DNA of 8,650 bases. It comes from Bacteroidaceae bacterium (GTDB lineage Bacteria > Bacteroidota > Bacteroidia > Bacteroidales > Bacteroidaceae). A model generated the notes under the pieces. It had not been told where the DNA came from and searched no databases. It saw only the letters and a program-made list of their open reading frames with translations. Numbering within the stretch: the first letter of the stretch is position 1; each line of letters begins with the position of its first letter. Both the position numbers and the translations under genes were made by a program. Location of the stretch: positions 1 through 8,650 of the forward strand of contig JAEDMP010000090.1 in NCBI GenBank assembly GCA_016302965.1. The letters run 5' to 3'. This document shows, one piece after another, positions 1-6,887 of this stretch.

Positions 1-14
1 CCTCTCTCTCCGCC

Positions 15-60
15 AAGAGTGACGTAACGAGTTGACATCAACGAGTTACGTCACTTTTTC
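15..60 (+). terminator. Rho-independent terminator of a gene upstream of the window
   Basis: A perfect 11-bp inverted repeat (AGTGACGTAAC at 18-28 with GTTACGTCACT at 45-55) is followed by a T run at 55-59. Inside it, GTTG/CAAC (31-34 with 39-42) pairs around an ACAT loop. The two stems are separated by a GA/GA tandem mismatch, which often stacks as sheared pairs, so the whole structure is nearly continuous. Just outside, A15-A16-G17 can pair with T56-T58, using one G-U pair. The gene it ends lies left of position 1. Because the first called gene starts at 189 with its own promoter, this hairpin separates the two transcripts. Confidence 0.8.
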
Positions 61-119
61 ATTTTGCGTTGATAACTTACATCGAACTCACGTTAAACTA
101 TTTTAATTTAGTCCTTCCT

Positions 120-153
120 TTTCACAGGGACTTGGATTTATTTAATACCTTTG
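120..153 (+). promoter_or_regulatory. Bacteroidetes-type promoter for the large secreted protein
   Basis: TACCTTTG at 146-153 matches the Bacteroidetes -7 element TAnnTTTG exactly. The -33 box is weak (TTTC at 120-123, 22 bp upstream). Transcription would start near 159-161, leaving a leader of about 30 nt. That leader is A-rich with a run of nine A at 169-177 and no Shine-Dalgarno sequence, as is usual in this phylum. Confidence 0.6.
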
Positions 154-188
154 TAACTCTATAAACCCAAAAAAAAATCACATACCAT

Positions 189-3100
189 ATGAAATACCAT
201 AAATCTCTGGTCTTCATGATTCTCCTCCTGCTGTGTTGCAGGATGTCAGCTCAGCAGTTGTGCAGCAACATCGTGAAAGTGCCGTTCTGCGTCACTGATA
301 CTGGACAGCCGACACCCATCAAGTGGGGCATGGACACAGCCTGGGATGACGAGGGTAACGTGTTGCGTGGCATCAATTTCATCGGTGCCGACCGTCTCAC
401 CTACGGCCGGGTCTCCTTCCAGGTGATGGACCCTGTGAATGCTGATGGCACATTGTCTGCCCGGCAGCAGAAGTTTTTGCAGTCGCGATTGCAGCATATC
501 GCACTGAGCAAGCCCACGGGCATTCTACTCAACAGCGACCCCGTAGACATTAACGTGGACATCTTCACCCACCACCCAGAACAGTGGTACAAGGTCATCA
601 AGGCAACGGTGAAATATGTGCAAGACTACGGACTGAACGTGGTCTCTATCGCTCCCTTCAACGAGCCGGATGTGACGGCCAGCAATCAAGGAACGAAGGA
701 CGACTTCAAGGCTGTGGCCAAACTGCTGAAGGAAGATCCCGAGCTTGCCGGCATACGCATTTGCGCCGGCAACACCTGCAACAACGATGGCGCCATGGAA
801 TGGTATCAGCACATGAAGCCATACGTCGATGAAGGGAATACGCACCAGCTGGCCGGCGATTTCGACCACTATGCCGATTTCTATACTACGGTGAAAGCCG
901 ACGGCAACGTGGCTACGAACGACGAGCTGCACAACGTGATGGAAGGCATCGTGGGCGCACAATACGGTTTGGAGAATGGCATCTGGTGGGGAACGGTTGG
1001 ACCTACACGAGGCGACTTCTGTCTGGCCACCAGCCCTGGCGGTATGCGCCTGGGCTATGGCGAGAATCGCGCTGCATGGACTGGGGCTGCTGTCTACAGG
1101 ATGCCCGATGGCCGCATCAAGGCATTTGCAGGCGCCAGCGAGCGACAGGCCTCACCATGCACCTATGAACTGGTAAGTACAGACAAAGCGGTGTATTTCG
1201 ATGGCTATGGCCCCTCTTACACCTACCCCGTCTCCCTGCCCGGTGGCTACCGTTATGGCGACAAGCACCAGCAAAGTGCCGAGCGCAACATACAGATATG
1301 CCAAGGTGAGGACGTGCCTCTCTGTCCGCTGACAGGCAGCAACTACATCATCGTCAACAAGAAAAGTCAGAAGGTGCTGACAATTCTGTCAGGCTCCACA
1401 GCTAATTCGGCAACCGTAGGCCAGTACGAAGACAAGGACTATGCCTACCAGCAATGGACGCTGGAAGCCCTAAAGGACAATGGAGGCGACCTCACGGGGT
1501 TCTATATCCACAGCCTGCGCAATGCGAACATGAACCTCGAGACTGCGGGCTTTCAGGTGAAACCCGGTGCCACGGTGAGCGTCTATCCCGTGACAAAGGC
1601 AGAGAACCAGCGCTGGACCTTTGAGTATGCCAGCGACGGTTACTACAAGATTCGCAACTACCAGTCGGGACTCTATCTTGAGGTGGCTGGCGGAAGTTCG
1701 GTCAACAACGCCACCGTGCGCCTGTGTACCGAGGCTACCGACGACCACCAGCTGTGGAAACTCCTACCCATCGATGCGCCCTGCGAACGTGTGGCTCCCA
1801 CCGTTCCGTCGGGACTGAAAGCCACACCGGGCATAAGCACCATCGAACTCAGCTGGGAAGCCAACACTCAGGACAAGGACTTCAATGGGTATATGGTGCT
1901 CCGTGGTGAAAAGAACGCAGCGGGAACAATTGAATACGACGTCATCGGACGACAAGTCATGGATAATCGTTTCACCGACAGCGACTGCCGCCAGAACACC
2001 ATCTACTACTATGCCCTGCAAAGCGTGGACTACTCCCAGAACCGCTCCGACAAATCGGAACCTGTGGAGGCGGCCCTGAGCGGACAGCGTGGACTGGTGG
2101 CGAAGTACGATGGCAGCTCGGCAAGCGATATTCGCATCCCGCCCGCTGCCCTATGTCTGGCACAAGCCACCATCGCTGCATGGGTGTATAACCCAGGCCG
2201 CTTGGCAGAGAACAGCCGCCTCTTTGACTTCGCTGCCAACGACACGCGCCAGGCCGTACTCTGCCTGAACCAAGGGGGAAACATCGTGCTGACGGTACAG
2301 GACGGCGAGCATGTGCAGACCATCAGCGGCGGAAAGCTGCCCGAAGGCTGGCATCATGTAGCCGTGACCATCGGCGAGGGCATGACAAAGGTCTATCTCG
2401 ATGGTGAGCCGAGTGGAACTGGCGCGGCGCCATCTGTCGGGCTTGCTGACATCCGGCCCGTGTGCAACTACATCGGTCGTGGACAAGACGCGAGCGTACC
2501 ACCGATGGATGGACGAATTGACGACCTGCGCATCTACAACTATGCGCTAAGTCCCGCAGAACTCCAGTCCGTGATGGGCGAGACCTCTTCACACGGCGAT
2601 GAGAATGCATGGCCCGAGCCTGTACTGCCATCCAAGACTATAGCGGAAATCAGCTCTGCAGAAGTCCTCTACCTCTACAACGTGGATGCCGACGCCTTCG
2701 TCACTTACGGAATGAGCTGGAACACCCAATCGGTGGCACAGCGTCTGGCAAAAGGCGACCGCAGTCTGGACAACCGATTCCGAGTAAAAGTAACGAAATT
2801 GGCTGGAGGCAAAGTCAGACTCTCGATGGCGGACAAGGCCAACGCATACATCGGATGCCTCCCGGATGCCTGCAACGTTTGGAGCGACCGTTCGGCTGAG
2901 GAAGCCACATTCACGTGGCAAGAGACATCCACAGCCGCCGGAAGCACGTATGCCTTGATATCAAATGCACAAAAGGACTATCTCGACGTGTCCTATGCCT
3001 ATGGTGGTCCCCTGACCACGCGCCACGGACGTGGTTTCACGCGCTGGGCTTTTATCGCGCCGAAAGAGATTTCCTCCCAGTCATACGCCAAATACAAGGA

Positions 3101-4346
3101 ACGACAGAAGCTGTTTGCCCTCCGCCAAGCCATTGCCGACTCAAGAAAAGAAGAGGCTTATGCTGCTAACATTCAGGCTGCGGCCCAAGTCTATCTGAAT
3201 GCCGATGCAACGGTGGCAGAACTGCGTGCGGCCGCTCGCAAACTGGTTCTGGCCGTAGCGGAAGGTCTCACGAGCAGCATAGACGCATCCTGCCTGTTCG
3301 ACAACGCTGACATGCTTGGAAATGCGACCACGACCGACTGGACAACTGCTTCAACCACCATTAAGGACGGAAACATCGAGATGTTCCACAAGCCCTTCAC
3401 CCTCACACAAACGCAAACCGACCTGCCGCTGGGCATCTACGACATCGTGTTACACGCATTCTATCGCAACGACAATGCAGACAAAGTGCCTGTTGTGACT
3501 GCCGAGGCCACGAACACCGTGACGGGAACGGTGGTTGAGCGGCAGGCAGTGGCAGACAACGAGGTGATGATGACAGCCGCCGAGACGACTGCCGGTGCGG
3601 CACAGACGCTAACCAGCGACCTGGCACAGACAGTACTGAAAGACGCGGTCGTGGACAATCACCAAATGACGCTGTCCGCAACAATCTCCAGCAGCACACA
3701 ATGGGTCAATTTCCAAGGCTTCGAAATAAAATACCGACAGCCGTTTGTCACTGTGGAGATACCACAGTCGGGCTACACCACCTTCTACTATAGCGACCAG
3801 AGCTTCCTGCTGCCCGAAGGCATGGAGGCCTACACATTCCGCGAGACAACCCAAGACTTTGCCGTCAGCCAGCACTTCACGGCTCCAGGTACCGTGTTGC
3901 CCGCAGGACAAGCCGTTGTACTTGGTGCTCAACCAGGGAGATATACCATGCTACCCACCACGAAGAAGAAAAGCCTCGACTCCAGAAACCAGCTCCGAGG
4001 CTCCGACGAGGACCAGCTGACCCACGGCGGCACTTTCTACTACACTTTATGTGAGAACGAAAACCACCAGATGGAATGGAACTGGACTGCAACAGACGGA
4101 GCTGTCTTCAAGAACCCGGCACACAAAGCATACCTCATCTCAACACGCTCCACCAAGCAGCCATCCATCCTTGCAGAACTTCCATCTGTCGTGCAGGCTA
4201 TACAGGCCGTGCAGACAGAAAACCGCCCCAACTCCAAGGCAATCTACAATCTGGCTGGCCAGCAAGTAAAAGCCCAATCCTCGACAACCTTAAATGGGCT
4301 CCCGCGCGGCATCTATATCGTGAATGGCAAGAAAGTCGTACGCTGA
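189..4346 (+). CDS. Secreted multimodular glycoside hydrolase-like protein (GH30/clan-A-like barrel, ricin-type lectin, FN3, LamG, C-terminal sorting signal)
   Basis: A 1385-residue exported protein, probably acting on a glycan outside the cell. Residues 1-21 form a signal peptide with likely cleavage at MSA|QQ. Residues 25-370 look like a clan GH-A TIM barrel. APFNEP (155-160) carries the probable acid/base Glu159, and TNDELHN (243-249) has Glu246 as the likeliest nucleophile. Residues 383-527 are a ricin-type beta-trefoil with QxW-like repeats at QQW (421), QRW (474) and QLW (521). Residues 535-630 are fibronectin type III and 633-798 a LamG/concanavalin-like domain (WHHVAVTI at 721, VYLDG at 735). 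Residues 820-957 may be a second trefoil-like module, 965-1028 a helical FIVAR-like spacer, 1030-1183 a carbohydrate-binding-like sandwich and 1186-1320 a Prevotella-type beta domain. The last 36 residues (IYNLAGQQV to GIYIVNGKKVV) resemble a type IX secretion C-terminal signal. The substrate is unknown and the GH family is by motif only. No SusC/SusD or other glycan genes are adjacent. Confidence 0.85.
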   Translation: MKYHKSLVFMILLLLCCRMSAQQLCSNIVKVPFCVTDTGQPTPIKWGMDTAWDDEGNVLRGINFIGADRLTYGRVSFQVMDPVNADGTLSARQQKFLQSRLQHIALSKPTGILLNSDPVDINVDIFTHHPEQWYKVIKATVKYVQDYGLNVVSIAPFNEPDVTASNQGTKDDFKAVAKLLKEDPELAGIRICAGNTCNNDGAMEWYQHMKPYVDEGNTHQLAGDFDHYADFYTTVKADGNVATNDELHNVMEGIVGAQYGLENGIWWGTVGPTRGDFCLATSPGGMRLGYGENRAAWTGAAVYRMPDGRIKAFAGASERQASPCTYELVSTDKAVYFDGYGPSYTYPVSLPGGYRYGDKHQQSAERNIQICQGEDVPLCPLTGSNYIIVNKKSQKVLTILSGSTANSATVGQYEDKDYAYQQWTLEALKDNGGDLTGFYIHSLRNANMNLETAGFQVKPGATVSVYPVTKAENQRWTFEYASDGYYKIRNYQSGLYLEVAGGSSVNNATVRLCTEATDDHQLWKLLPIDAPCERVAPTVPSGLKATPGISTIELSWEANTQDKDFNGYMVLRGEKNAAGTIEYDVIGRQVMDNRFTDSDCRQNTIYYYALQSVDYSQNRSDKSEPVEAALSGQRGLVAKYDGSSASDIRIPPAALCLAQATIAAWVYNPGRLAENSRLFDFAANDTRQAVLCLNQGGNIVLTVQDGEHVQTISGGKLPEGWHHVAVTIGEGMTKVYLDGEPSGTGAAPSVGLADIRPVCNYIGRGQDASVPPMDGRIDDLRIYNYALSPAELQSVMGETSSHGDENAWPEPVLPSKTIAEISSAEVLYLYNVDADAFVTYGMSWNTQSVAQRLAKGDRSLDNRFRVKVTKLAGGKVRLSMADKANAYIGCLPDACNVWSDRSAEEATFTWQETSTAAGSTYALISNAQKDYLDVSYAYGGPLTTRHGRGFTRWAFIAPKEISSQSYAKYKERQKLFALRQAIADSRKEEAYAANIQAAAQVYLNADATVAELRAAARKLVLAVAEGLTSSIDASCLFDNADMLGNATTTDWTTASTTIKDGNIEMFHKPFTLTQTQTDLPLGIYDIVLHAFYRNDNADKVPVVTAEATNTVTGTVVERQAVADNEVMMTAAETTAGAAQTLTSDLAQTVLKDAVVDNHQMTLSATISSSTQWVNFQGFEIKYRQPFVTVEIPQSGYTTFYYSDQSFLLPEGMEAYTFRETTQDFAVSQHFTAPGTVLPAGQAVVLGAQPGRYTMLPTTKKKSLDSRNQLRGSDEDQLTHGGTFYYTLCENENHQMEWNWTATDGAVFKNPAHKAYLISTRSTKQPSILAELPSVVQAIQAVQTENRPNSKAIYNLAGQQVKAQSSTTLNGLPRGIYIVNGKKVVR

Positions 4347-4347
4347 C

Positions 4348-4400
4348 GCCTCTCCTTTGGAGGCAATTGCCGAAAAGGGTCAGGGGACAGGTCCCTTTAC
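4348..4400. repeat. Cluster of short palindromes after the large gene; possible terminator or REP-like element
   Basis: Three inverted structures lie within 53 bp. GCCTC (4348-4352) pairs with GAGGC (4360-4364), starting 2 bp after the stop codon. GGCAATTGCC (4362-4371) is a perfect palindrome that overlaps the first right arm. GTCAGGGGAC (4379-4388) pairs imperfectly with GTCCCTTTAC (4391-4400) around a central AG. None has a good T run, so intrinsic termination is uncertain. The last resembles the GGGACnGTCCC-like cores of repetitive extragenic palindromes in other bacteria, by recollection only. Confidence 0.45.
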
Positions 4401-4424
4401 TGTCTATCGCCGTTTCTTCATATT

Positions 4425-4637
4425 CTACTGAATGTAAGCAAGTCCACGTCTTTCGCACTCTTTACGAAGAGCTGCGAGGTAGTAACTGCGCTGTGAGCAC
4501 CAGGCCCTGAGACCCTTCTCGTGGGCAACGCAAGCGTTCACCTGCTCATCGGTCATACGACGGAAAGAGCGTGCATACTTAAAGATTTCATACTGGGCAC
4601 GAAGCCATGTCTTGCTAAAAATGTTCTTGATTGTCAT
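4425..4637 (-). CDS. Small protein of unknown function, 70 residues, basic and helical
   Basis: I do not recognise a named family. The protein begins MTIKNIFSKT and ends GLAYIQ, and it is rich in Arg, Lys, Tyr and Trp. The composition suggests an all-helical, soluble, basic protein. YEIFKYARSFRRMTDEQVNACVAHEKG (residues 17-42 region) has the look of a conserved motif, and three Cys occur (36, 47, 61). I chose the ATG at 4637; an in-frame ATG at 4664 would add nine residues (MFNQLKCYL). It is thought to be real because a consensus promoter lies about 110 bp upstream on the same strand, no better ORF overlaps it, and the sequence reads like protein rather than frame-shadow. It is tail-to-tail with the large secreted gene, separated by 78 bp. 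There is no hint of function from neighbours. Confidence 0.65.
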   Translation of the reverse strand: MTIKNIFSKTWLRAQYEIFKYARSFRRMTDEQVNACVAHEKGLRAWCSQRSYYLAALRKECERRGLAYIQ

Positions 4638-4744
4638 AAGATAACATTTTAATTGATTAAACAACTCGCATCATCTTTCCACCGTGGCTTATCTTATGCT
4701 CGGTTGGCAGCTCTAAATGAGCACTCTGGATGCGTTAACGGGTG

Positions 4745-4775
4745 CAAAATTACTCATTTTTCTCCATATTCCAAA
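4745..4775 (-). promoter_or_regulatory. Promoter for the 70-residue protein
   Basis: Read on the - strand, TAATTTTG (4752-4745) fits TAnnTTTG. TTTG (4775-4772) is an exact -33 box with 19 bp spacing. The start would be near 4738, giving a leader of about 100 nt. That leader includes a small GAGC/GCTC hairpin around 4709-4723. Confidence 0.65.
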
Positions 4776-4871
4776 AGAAAATTCCCAAAATCTTATCTTT
4801 CCCTTGATTTGAACATTGTCAGATCATTATTCTTTCCCTTTGAACCAGGCAGAAAGGCACAAAGTACCTGT

Positions 4872-4889
4872 TGTCAATCTGTATTGACA
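4872..4889. repeat. Perfect 7-bp inverted repeat in the spacer between divergent promoters
   Basis: TGTCAAT (4872-4878) and ATTGACA (4883-4889) flank a CTGT loop. The site lies about 50 bp upstream of the + strand promoter at 4938-4969 and about 100 bp upstream of the - strand promoter at 4745-4775. It could be an operator for a dimeric repressor or a weak hairpin. No regulator gene nearby supports either choice. The rest of 4776-4937 is AT-rich and shows no gene I can support. Confidence 0.35.
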
Positions 4890-4937
4890 GATTCTATGCT
4901 TATTTTCTATAAAACATAGTGTTTTGACATGATTTTT

Positions 4938-4969
4938 CTTGGTTATTTAACTCAAAAGTGCTAAATTTG
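4938..4969 (+). promoter_or_regulatory. Promoter in front of the truncated ATPase
   Basis: TAAATTTG at 4962-4969 matches the -7 consensus. CTTG at 4938-4941 is a three-of-four match to the -33 box, with 20 bp spacing. Transcription would begin near 4975. This rules out the GTG at 4958 as a real start, because that codon lies inside the -7 region. Confidence 0.55.
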
Positions 4970-5848
4970 CACCTTGGAGAGTGCATATTGTGTCATAATC
5001 TGCACTTTCCATCGTGCATATTGAGGTATGTGTTCTTCACCGGTTCTTCCGTTCTGGATATTCAGGAAGGTGAAGCCGACCTTAGCCGTCGCGTGCTTCT
5101 CAACAATATGCAAGGTCTTTCGTTCCGTGAGTTCCTTGAACTGTTCCATGGCATAAAGACTCCAGTACGTACCTTGAAGGAAGTCCTGGAGGGCAAGGTA
5201 CAGATAGAAGGTGTTGAACATCCTCTTCCTTTGTTCGAGCAGTATCTTCGTGAGGGATATTATCCTTTCTCACTCGAAGGCTACTTCCAGCAGCGTCTTC
5301 AGCAGGTGATCCGTCTGACTATGGAGGTTGACATACCGCAGTATGCCAACATGACCCCTGCAACAGGCAGAAAGCTTCGCCGTATGCTTGGCATCATCGC
5401 AAGCAATGTTCCCTACAAGCCAGAGGCATCATCCCTTGCCAATGAGATAAAGGTAAGTCGCAACGATATTCCGAATTACCTGTTGTTTATGGAGAAAGCA
5501 GGAATGATCGGACAACTCCGTGATTGCACAGGTGGTATGCGTGGGCTTGGCAAGACCGAGAAGGTGTATCTCGACAATACCAACATGATATACACCATGA
5601 CCAGCGAGAACGCAAACATCGGTAATGTCCGAGAGACATTCTTCTTCAATCAGACAAGACTCAACCTGGATGTGATCTCTTCCAAGGTGTCAGACTTCCA
5701 GATTGACAAATATACCTTTGAGGTGGGTGGCAAGAAGAAAGGACTGAAACAGGTGCAGGGCGTAGATAACGCTTACATCGTCCGCGATGATACGGAATAT
5801 GCAAGCGGACAGTTCCTGCCTCTGTGGAGCTTTGGATTGTTGTACTAA
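4958..5848 (+). pseudogene. AAA_14/DUF4143-type ATPase lacking its N-terminal nucleotide-binding half
   Basis: The open frame begins with GTG at 4958, but similarity to the family starts only near LRYVFFTGSS (frame residues 22-31, about 5021). FTGSS is the family's sensor-1 stretch and EADLSRR (39-45) carries the likely arginine finger. GLSFREFLELF (53-63) is a hallmark of this family. A winged-helix-like region follows (VPYKPEASSLANEIKVSRND, 151-170). The C-terminal DUF4143/nuclease-like part includes RETFFFNQ (226-231 region) and DKYTFEVGGKKKG (250-262), and the usual ending PLWSFGLLY is intact. Full-length members are about 380-430 residues with Walker A and Walker B in the first 120 or so residues. 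Neither is present here, so ATP binding should be lost. No frameshift or stop interrupts the remaining part, so the loss is either recent or the fragment is still under selection. The only early in-frame ATG is at 5108. Confidence 0.8.
4966..5023. repeat. Two tandem imperfect 25-bp repeats, each a small hairpin
   Basis: Unit 1 (4966-4990) and unit 2 (4999-5023) have a 33-bp period. Both consist of TGCAC, a TT-containing spacer and GTGCATATTG, and the last ten bases are identical. In each unit TGCAC pairs with GTGCA around an 8-base loop. Unit 1 overlaps the end of the -7 box. Unit 2 runs right up to the point where similarity to the ATPase family begins. The units could be operators, or traces of the recombination that removed the 5' part of the gene. 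Confidence 0.55.
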
Positions 5849-5908
5849 AGCAAGGAAGCAGACATCTGGTAATACAATGTGCCAAATAGCTACTCCGTCA
5901 ACAATCCA

Positions 5909-5932
5909 CGTTAAATATTTCTAATTTTAACG
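5909..5932 (+). terminator. Weak AT-rich hairpin after the truncated ATPase
   Basis: CGTTAAA (5909-5915) pairs with TTTAACG (5926-5932) around a 10-base loop, 60 bp after the ATPase stop. It lacks a T run, so it may simply be AT-rich spacer. The stretch 5849-5984 otherwise shows no gene. Its 3' half becomes very AT-rich (5941-5980), as expected for an upstream promoter region. Confidence 0.25.
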
Positions 5933-5960
5933 ATCCCACCAATTTATCCTATTATATAAT

Positions 5961-5992
5961 AACCTCTATTTAAAATAATTTTCCTACCTTTG
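5961..5992 (+). promoter_or_regulatory. Promoter of the UpxY leader and gene
   Basis: TACCTTTG at 5985-5992 is a perfect TAnnTTTG -7 element. No good TTTG box is visible at the expected place (about 5961-5965), but the preceding 40 bp are strongly AT-rich. The predicted start, about 5997-6000, falls at the first bases of the structured leader. This supports the view that the RNA begins there. Confidence 0.6.
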
Positions 5993-6016
5993 CAACGGAT
6001 TTCACTGCCATTTGAC

Positions 6017-6085
6017 ATGGCGGCCCACGCCGAGCCGGGTTGCACCTCAGGCATCCCGATGCCGAGGAAACAACAAGGCAGGTAG
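6017..6085 (+). CDS. Possible 22-codon leader peptide inside the UpxY leader
   Basis: ATG at 6017 opens a frame of 22 codons ending with TAG at 6083 (MAAHAEPGCTSGIPMPRKQQ then GR). It starts about 18 nt after the predicted transcription start, overlaps hairpins P2-P4 and ends 31 nt before the terminator-like hairpin, a layout like that of attenuator peptides. No run of a single amino acid codon suggests a sensed amino acid. It may equally be chance in a GC-rich structural RNA. Confidence 0.2.
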   Translation: MAAHAEPGCTSGIPMPRKQQGR

Positions 6086-6115
6086 CTGGGTGGGACGTGA
6101 TTTCCATGACATAAC

Positions 6116-6138
6116 AAAGGCGATTCCACGCTCTTTTT
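6116..6138 (+). terminator. Terminator-like hairpin in the UpxY leader (candidate attenuator)
   Basis: AAAGGCG (6116-6122) pairs with CGC-T-CTTT (6129-6136): seven base pairs with one bulged T and a 6-base loop. TTTTT (6134-6138) overlaps the 3' arm. It lies 45 bp before the UpxY start codon, so termination here would prevent UpxY expression. Escape could depend on the upstream folded domain or on UpxY itself. Confidence 0.4.
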
Positions 6139-6182
6139 ATGTCCTTAACCGAGTTCATTGTTGAATAGGTTAGGCCATCGAT

Positions 6183-6875
6183 ATGAATCCATCCATCACC
6201 GATGAGAAAACCACCCCCGAGGGTACATCTATCCCTCCCCGCACCGGGCTTACCCCCGATGTCCTCCCCGAAGTTCAAACGCCCATTTCGGCTGAGAATT
6301 CCACAACAGGGGTGTCCACCAACTATACTCAGTCGGCTCGTCATTGGTATGCCCTCCGCGCCACCTACGGACAGGAAAGCAAGGCCAACGACTATCTGGT
6401 CAGCCAGGGTGTCAAGACCTACTACCCCACCATCAAGGCATTCAAGATGGTCAACAACAAGCGCAAGAAGGTCACCCAGTCTTGTATGCTCAACATCTTC
6501 TTCGCCCATGGCACGGAAGACGAGCTCAAGACCTACGTTTACGACAACGTCAACCTTCCCTACCTCCGTTTCTACTGCCGCCGTGTCGGCATCGGCGGTG
6601 ATTTCAGATATGAGCCTCTCATCGTCCCCGACTATCAGTTGGAAAATCTCCGCAAGGTCTTGGCCGACCAGTCCGGCGGACTTGTCATCGTTCCCGATGA
6701 CGAGCACAAGTTCGACAAGGGGGCTACAGTCCGAGTCACCGGTGGCACATTCAAGGGCGTTGTCGGCAAGGTAGCCCGCTACTGCGGTCATCAGCGTGTC
6801 GCCATCGTCGTCGATGGCCTCCTCACCATCGCCACCACCTATATCCCCTCGGCATATTTAGAGAAAATAGATTAA
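6183..6875 (+). CDS. UpxY-family NusG-like transcription antiterminator
   Basis: A 230-residue NusG paralogue. The NGN domain begins at HWYALRATYGQESKANDYL (54-72) and runs to about residue 165. A KOW domain follows at 179-228 (GATVRVTGGTFKGVVGKVA, then TTYIPSAYLEKI). UpxY proteins ride on RNA polymerase and suppress premature termination in the long leader and operon for a capsular polysaccharide. Family members usually start close to the WY motif and are about 170-180 residues. Here a Thr/Pro-rich, probably disordered extension of about 50 residues comes first. No other in-frame ATG precedes the NGN domain, so the start at 6183 is firm. The gene strongly favours C-ending codons, which leaves long open frames on the opposite strand and in another frame; these are taken as shadows. 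No polysaccharide gene follows: the next gene is the converging amidase. Confidence 0.9.
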   Translation: MNPSITDEKTTPEGTSIPPRTGLTPDVLPEVQTPISAENSTTGVSTNYTQSARHWYALRATYGQESKANDYLVSQGVKTYYPTIKAFKMVNNKRKKVTQSCMLNIFFAHGTEDELKTYVYDNVNLPYLRFYCRRVGIGGDFRYEPLIVPDYQLENLRKVLADQSGGLVIVPDDEHKFDKGATVRVTGGTFKGVVGKVARYCGHQRVAIVVDGLLTIATTYIPSAYLEKID

Positions 6876-6887
6876 GTTACAACGCGA

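Larger units (their letters stand above)
5997..6138 (+). ncRNA. Structured 5' leader RNA of the UpxY gene, probably cis-regulatory
   Basis: About 185 nt separate the predicted transcription start from the UpxY ATG, and the first 110 nt are GC-rich and fold compactly. P1 closes the domain: GGATTTCAC (5997-6005) with GTGATTTCC (6097-6105), seven of nine pairs and a central TT/TT mismatch. P2 is GCCAT (6007-6011) with ATGGC (6017-6021). P3 is CCCAC (6024-6028) with GTGGG (6090-6094). P4 inside it is CCTC-A-GGCAT (6045-6054) with ATGCC-GAGG (6059-6067), nine pairs with a bulged A and a CCCG loop. A terminator-like hairpin follows at 6116-6138. In Bacteroides the leaders of capsule operons are needed for UpxY action, so this could be an antitermination site. 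A riboswitch-like element or an independent small RNA ending near 6138 is also possible. Folding was done by eye. Confidence 0.5.

Noticed and set aside
1..12. CT repeat at the left edge, considered as a phase-variable tract
   Set aside because: It is short, lies upstream of a terminator and is not near any start codon in the window.
169..177. Run of nine A in the leader of the large gene, considered as a slippage switch
   Set aside because: It lies outside the coding frame. A-rich leaders without Shine-Dalgarno sequences are normal in Bacteroidetes, so slippage would have little clear effect.
4076..4510. 144-codon + strand frame overlapping the end of the large gene
   Set aside because: It lies mostly inside the large gene in another frame and crosses the palindromes at 4348-4400. 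No protein features are visible.
4653..4919. 88-codon + strand frame between the small gene and the truncated ATPase
   Set aside because: It has no promoter, no family resemblance and a low-complexity AT-driven composition, and it covers the - strand promoter at 4745-4775.
4958..5023. Considered a CRISPR-like or integration-site repeat
   Set aside because: Only two imperfect units with an 8-bp gap between them, and no cas or integrase gene. A pair of operator-like or junction repeats explains them better.
6202..6774. 190-codon + strand frame inside UpxY
   Set aside because: Its composition (very rich in Ser, Pro, Arg, Thr) is typical of an out-of-frame reading, and the overlapping UpxY frame has clear NGN and KOW motifs.
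5970..6791. 273-codon open frame on the - strand opposite UpxY
   Set aside because: It is explained by UpxY's strong bias for C-ending codons, which removes stops from the opposite strand. It resembles no protein family and would run through the UpxY promoter and structured leader.
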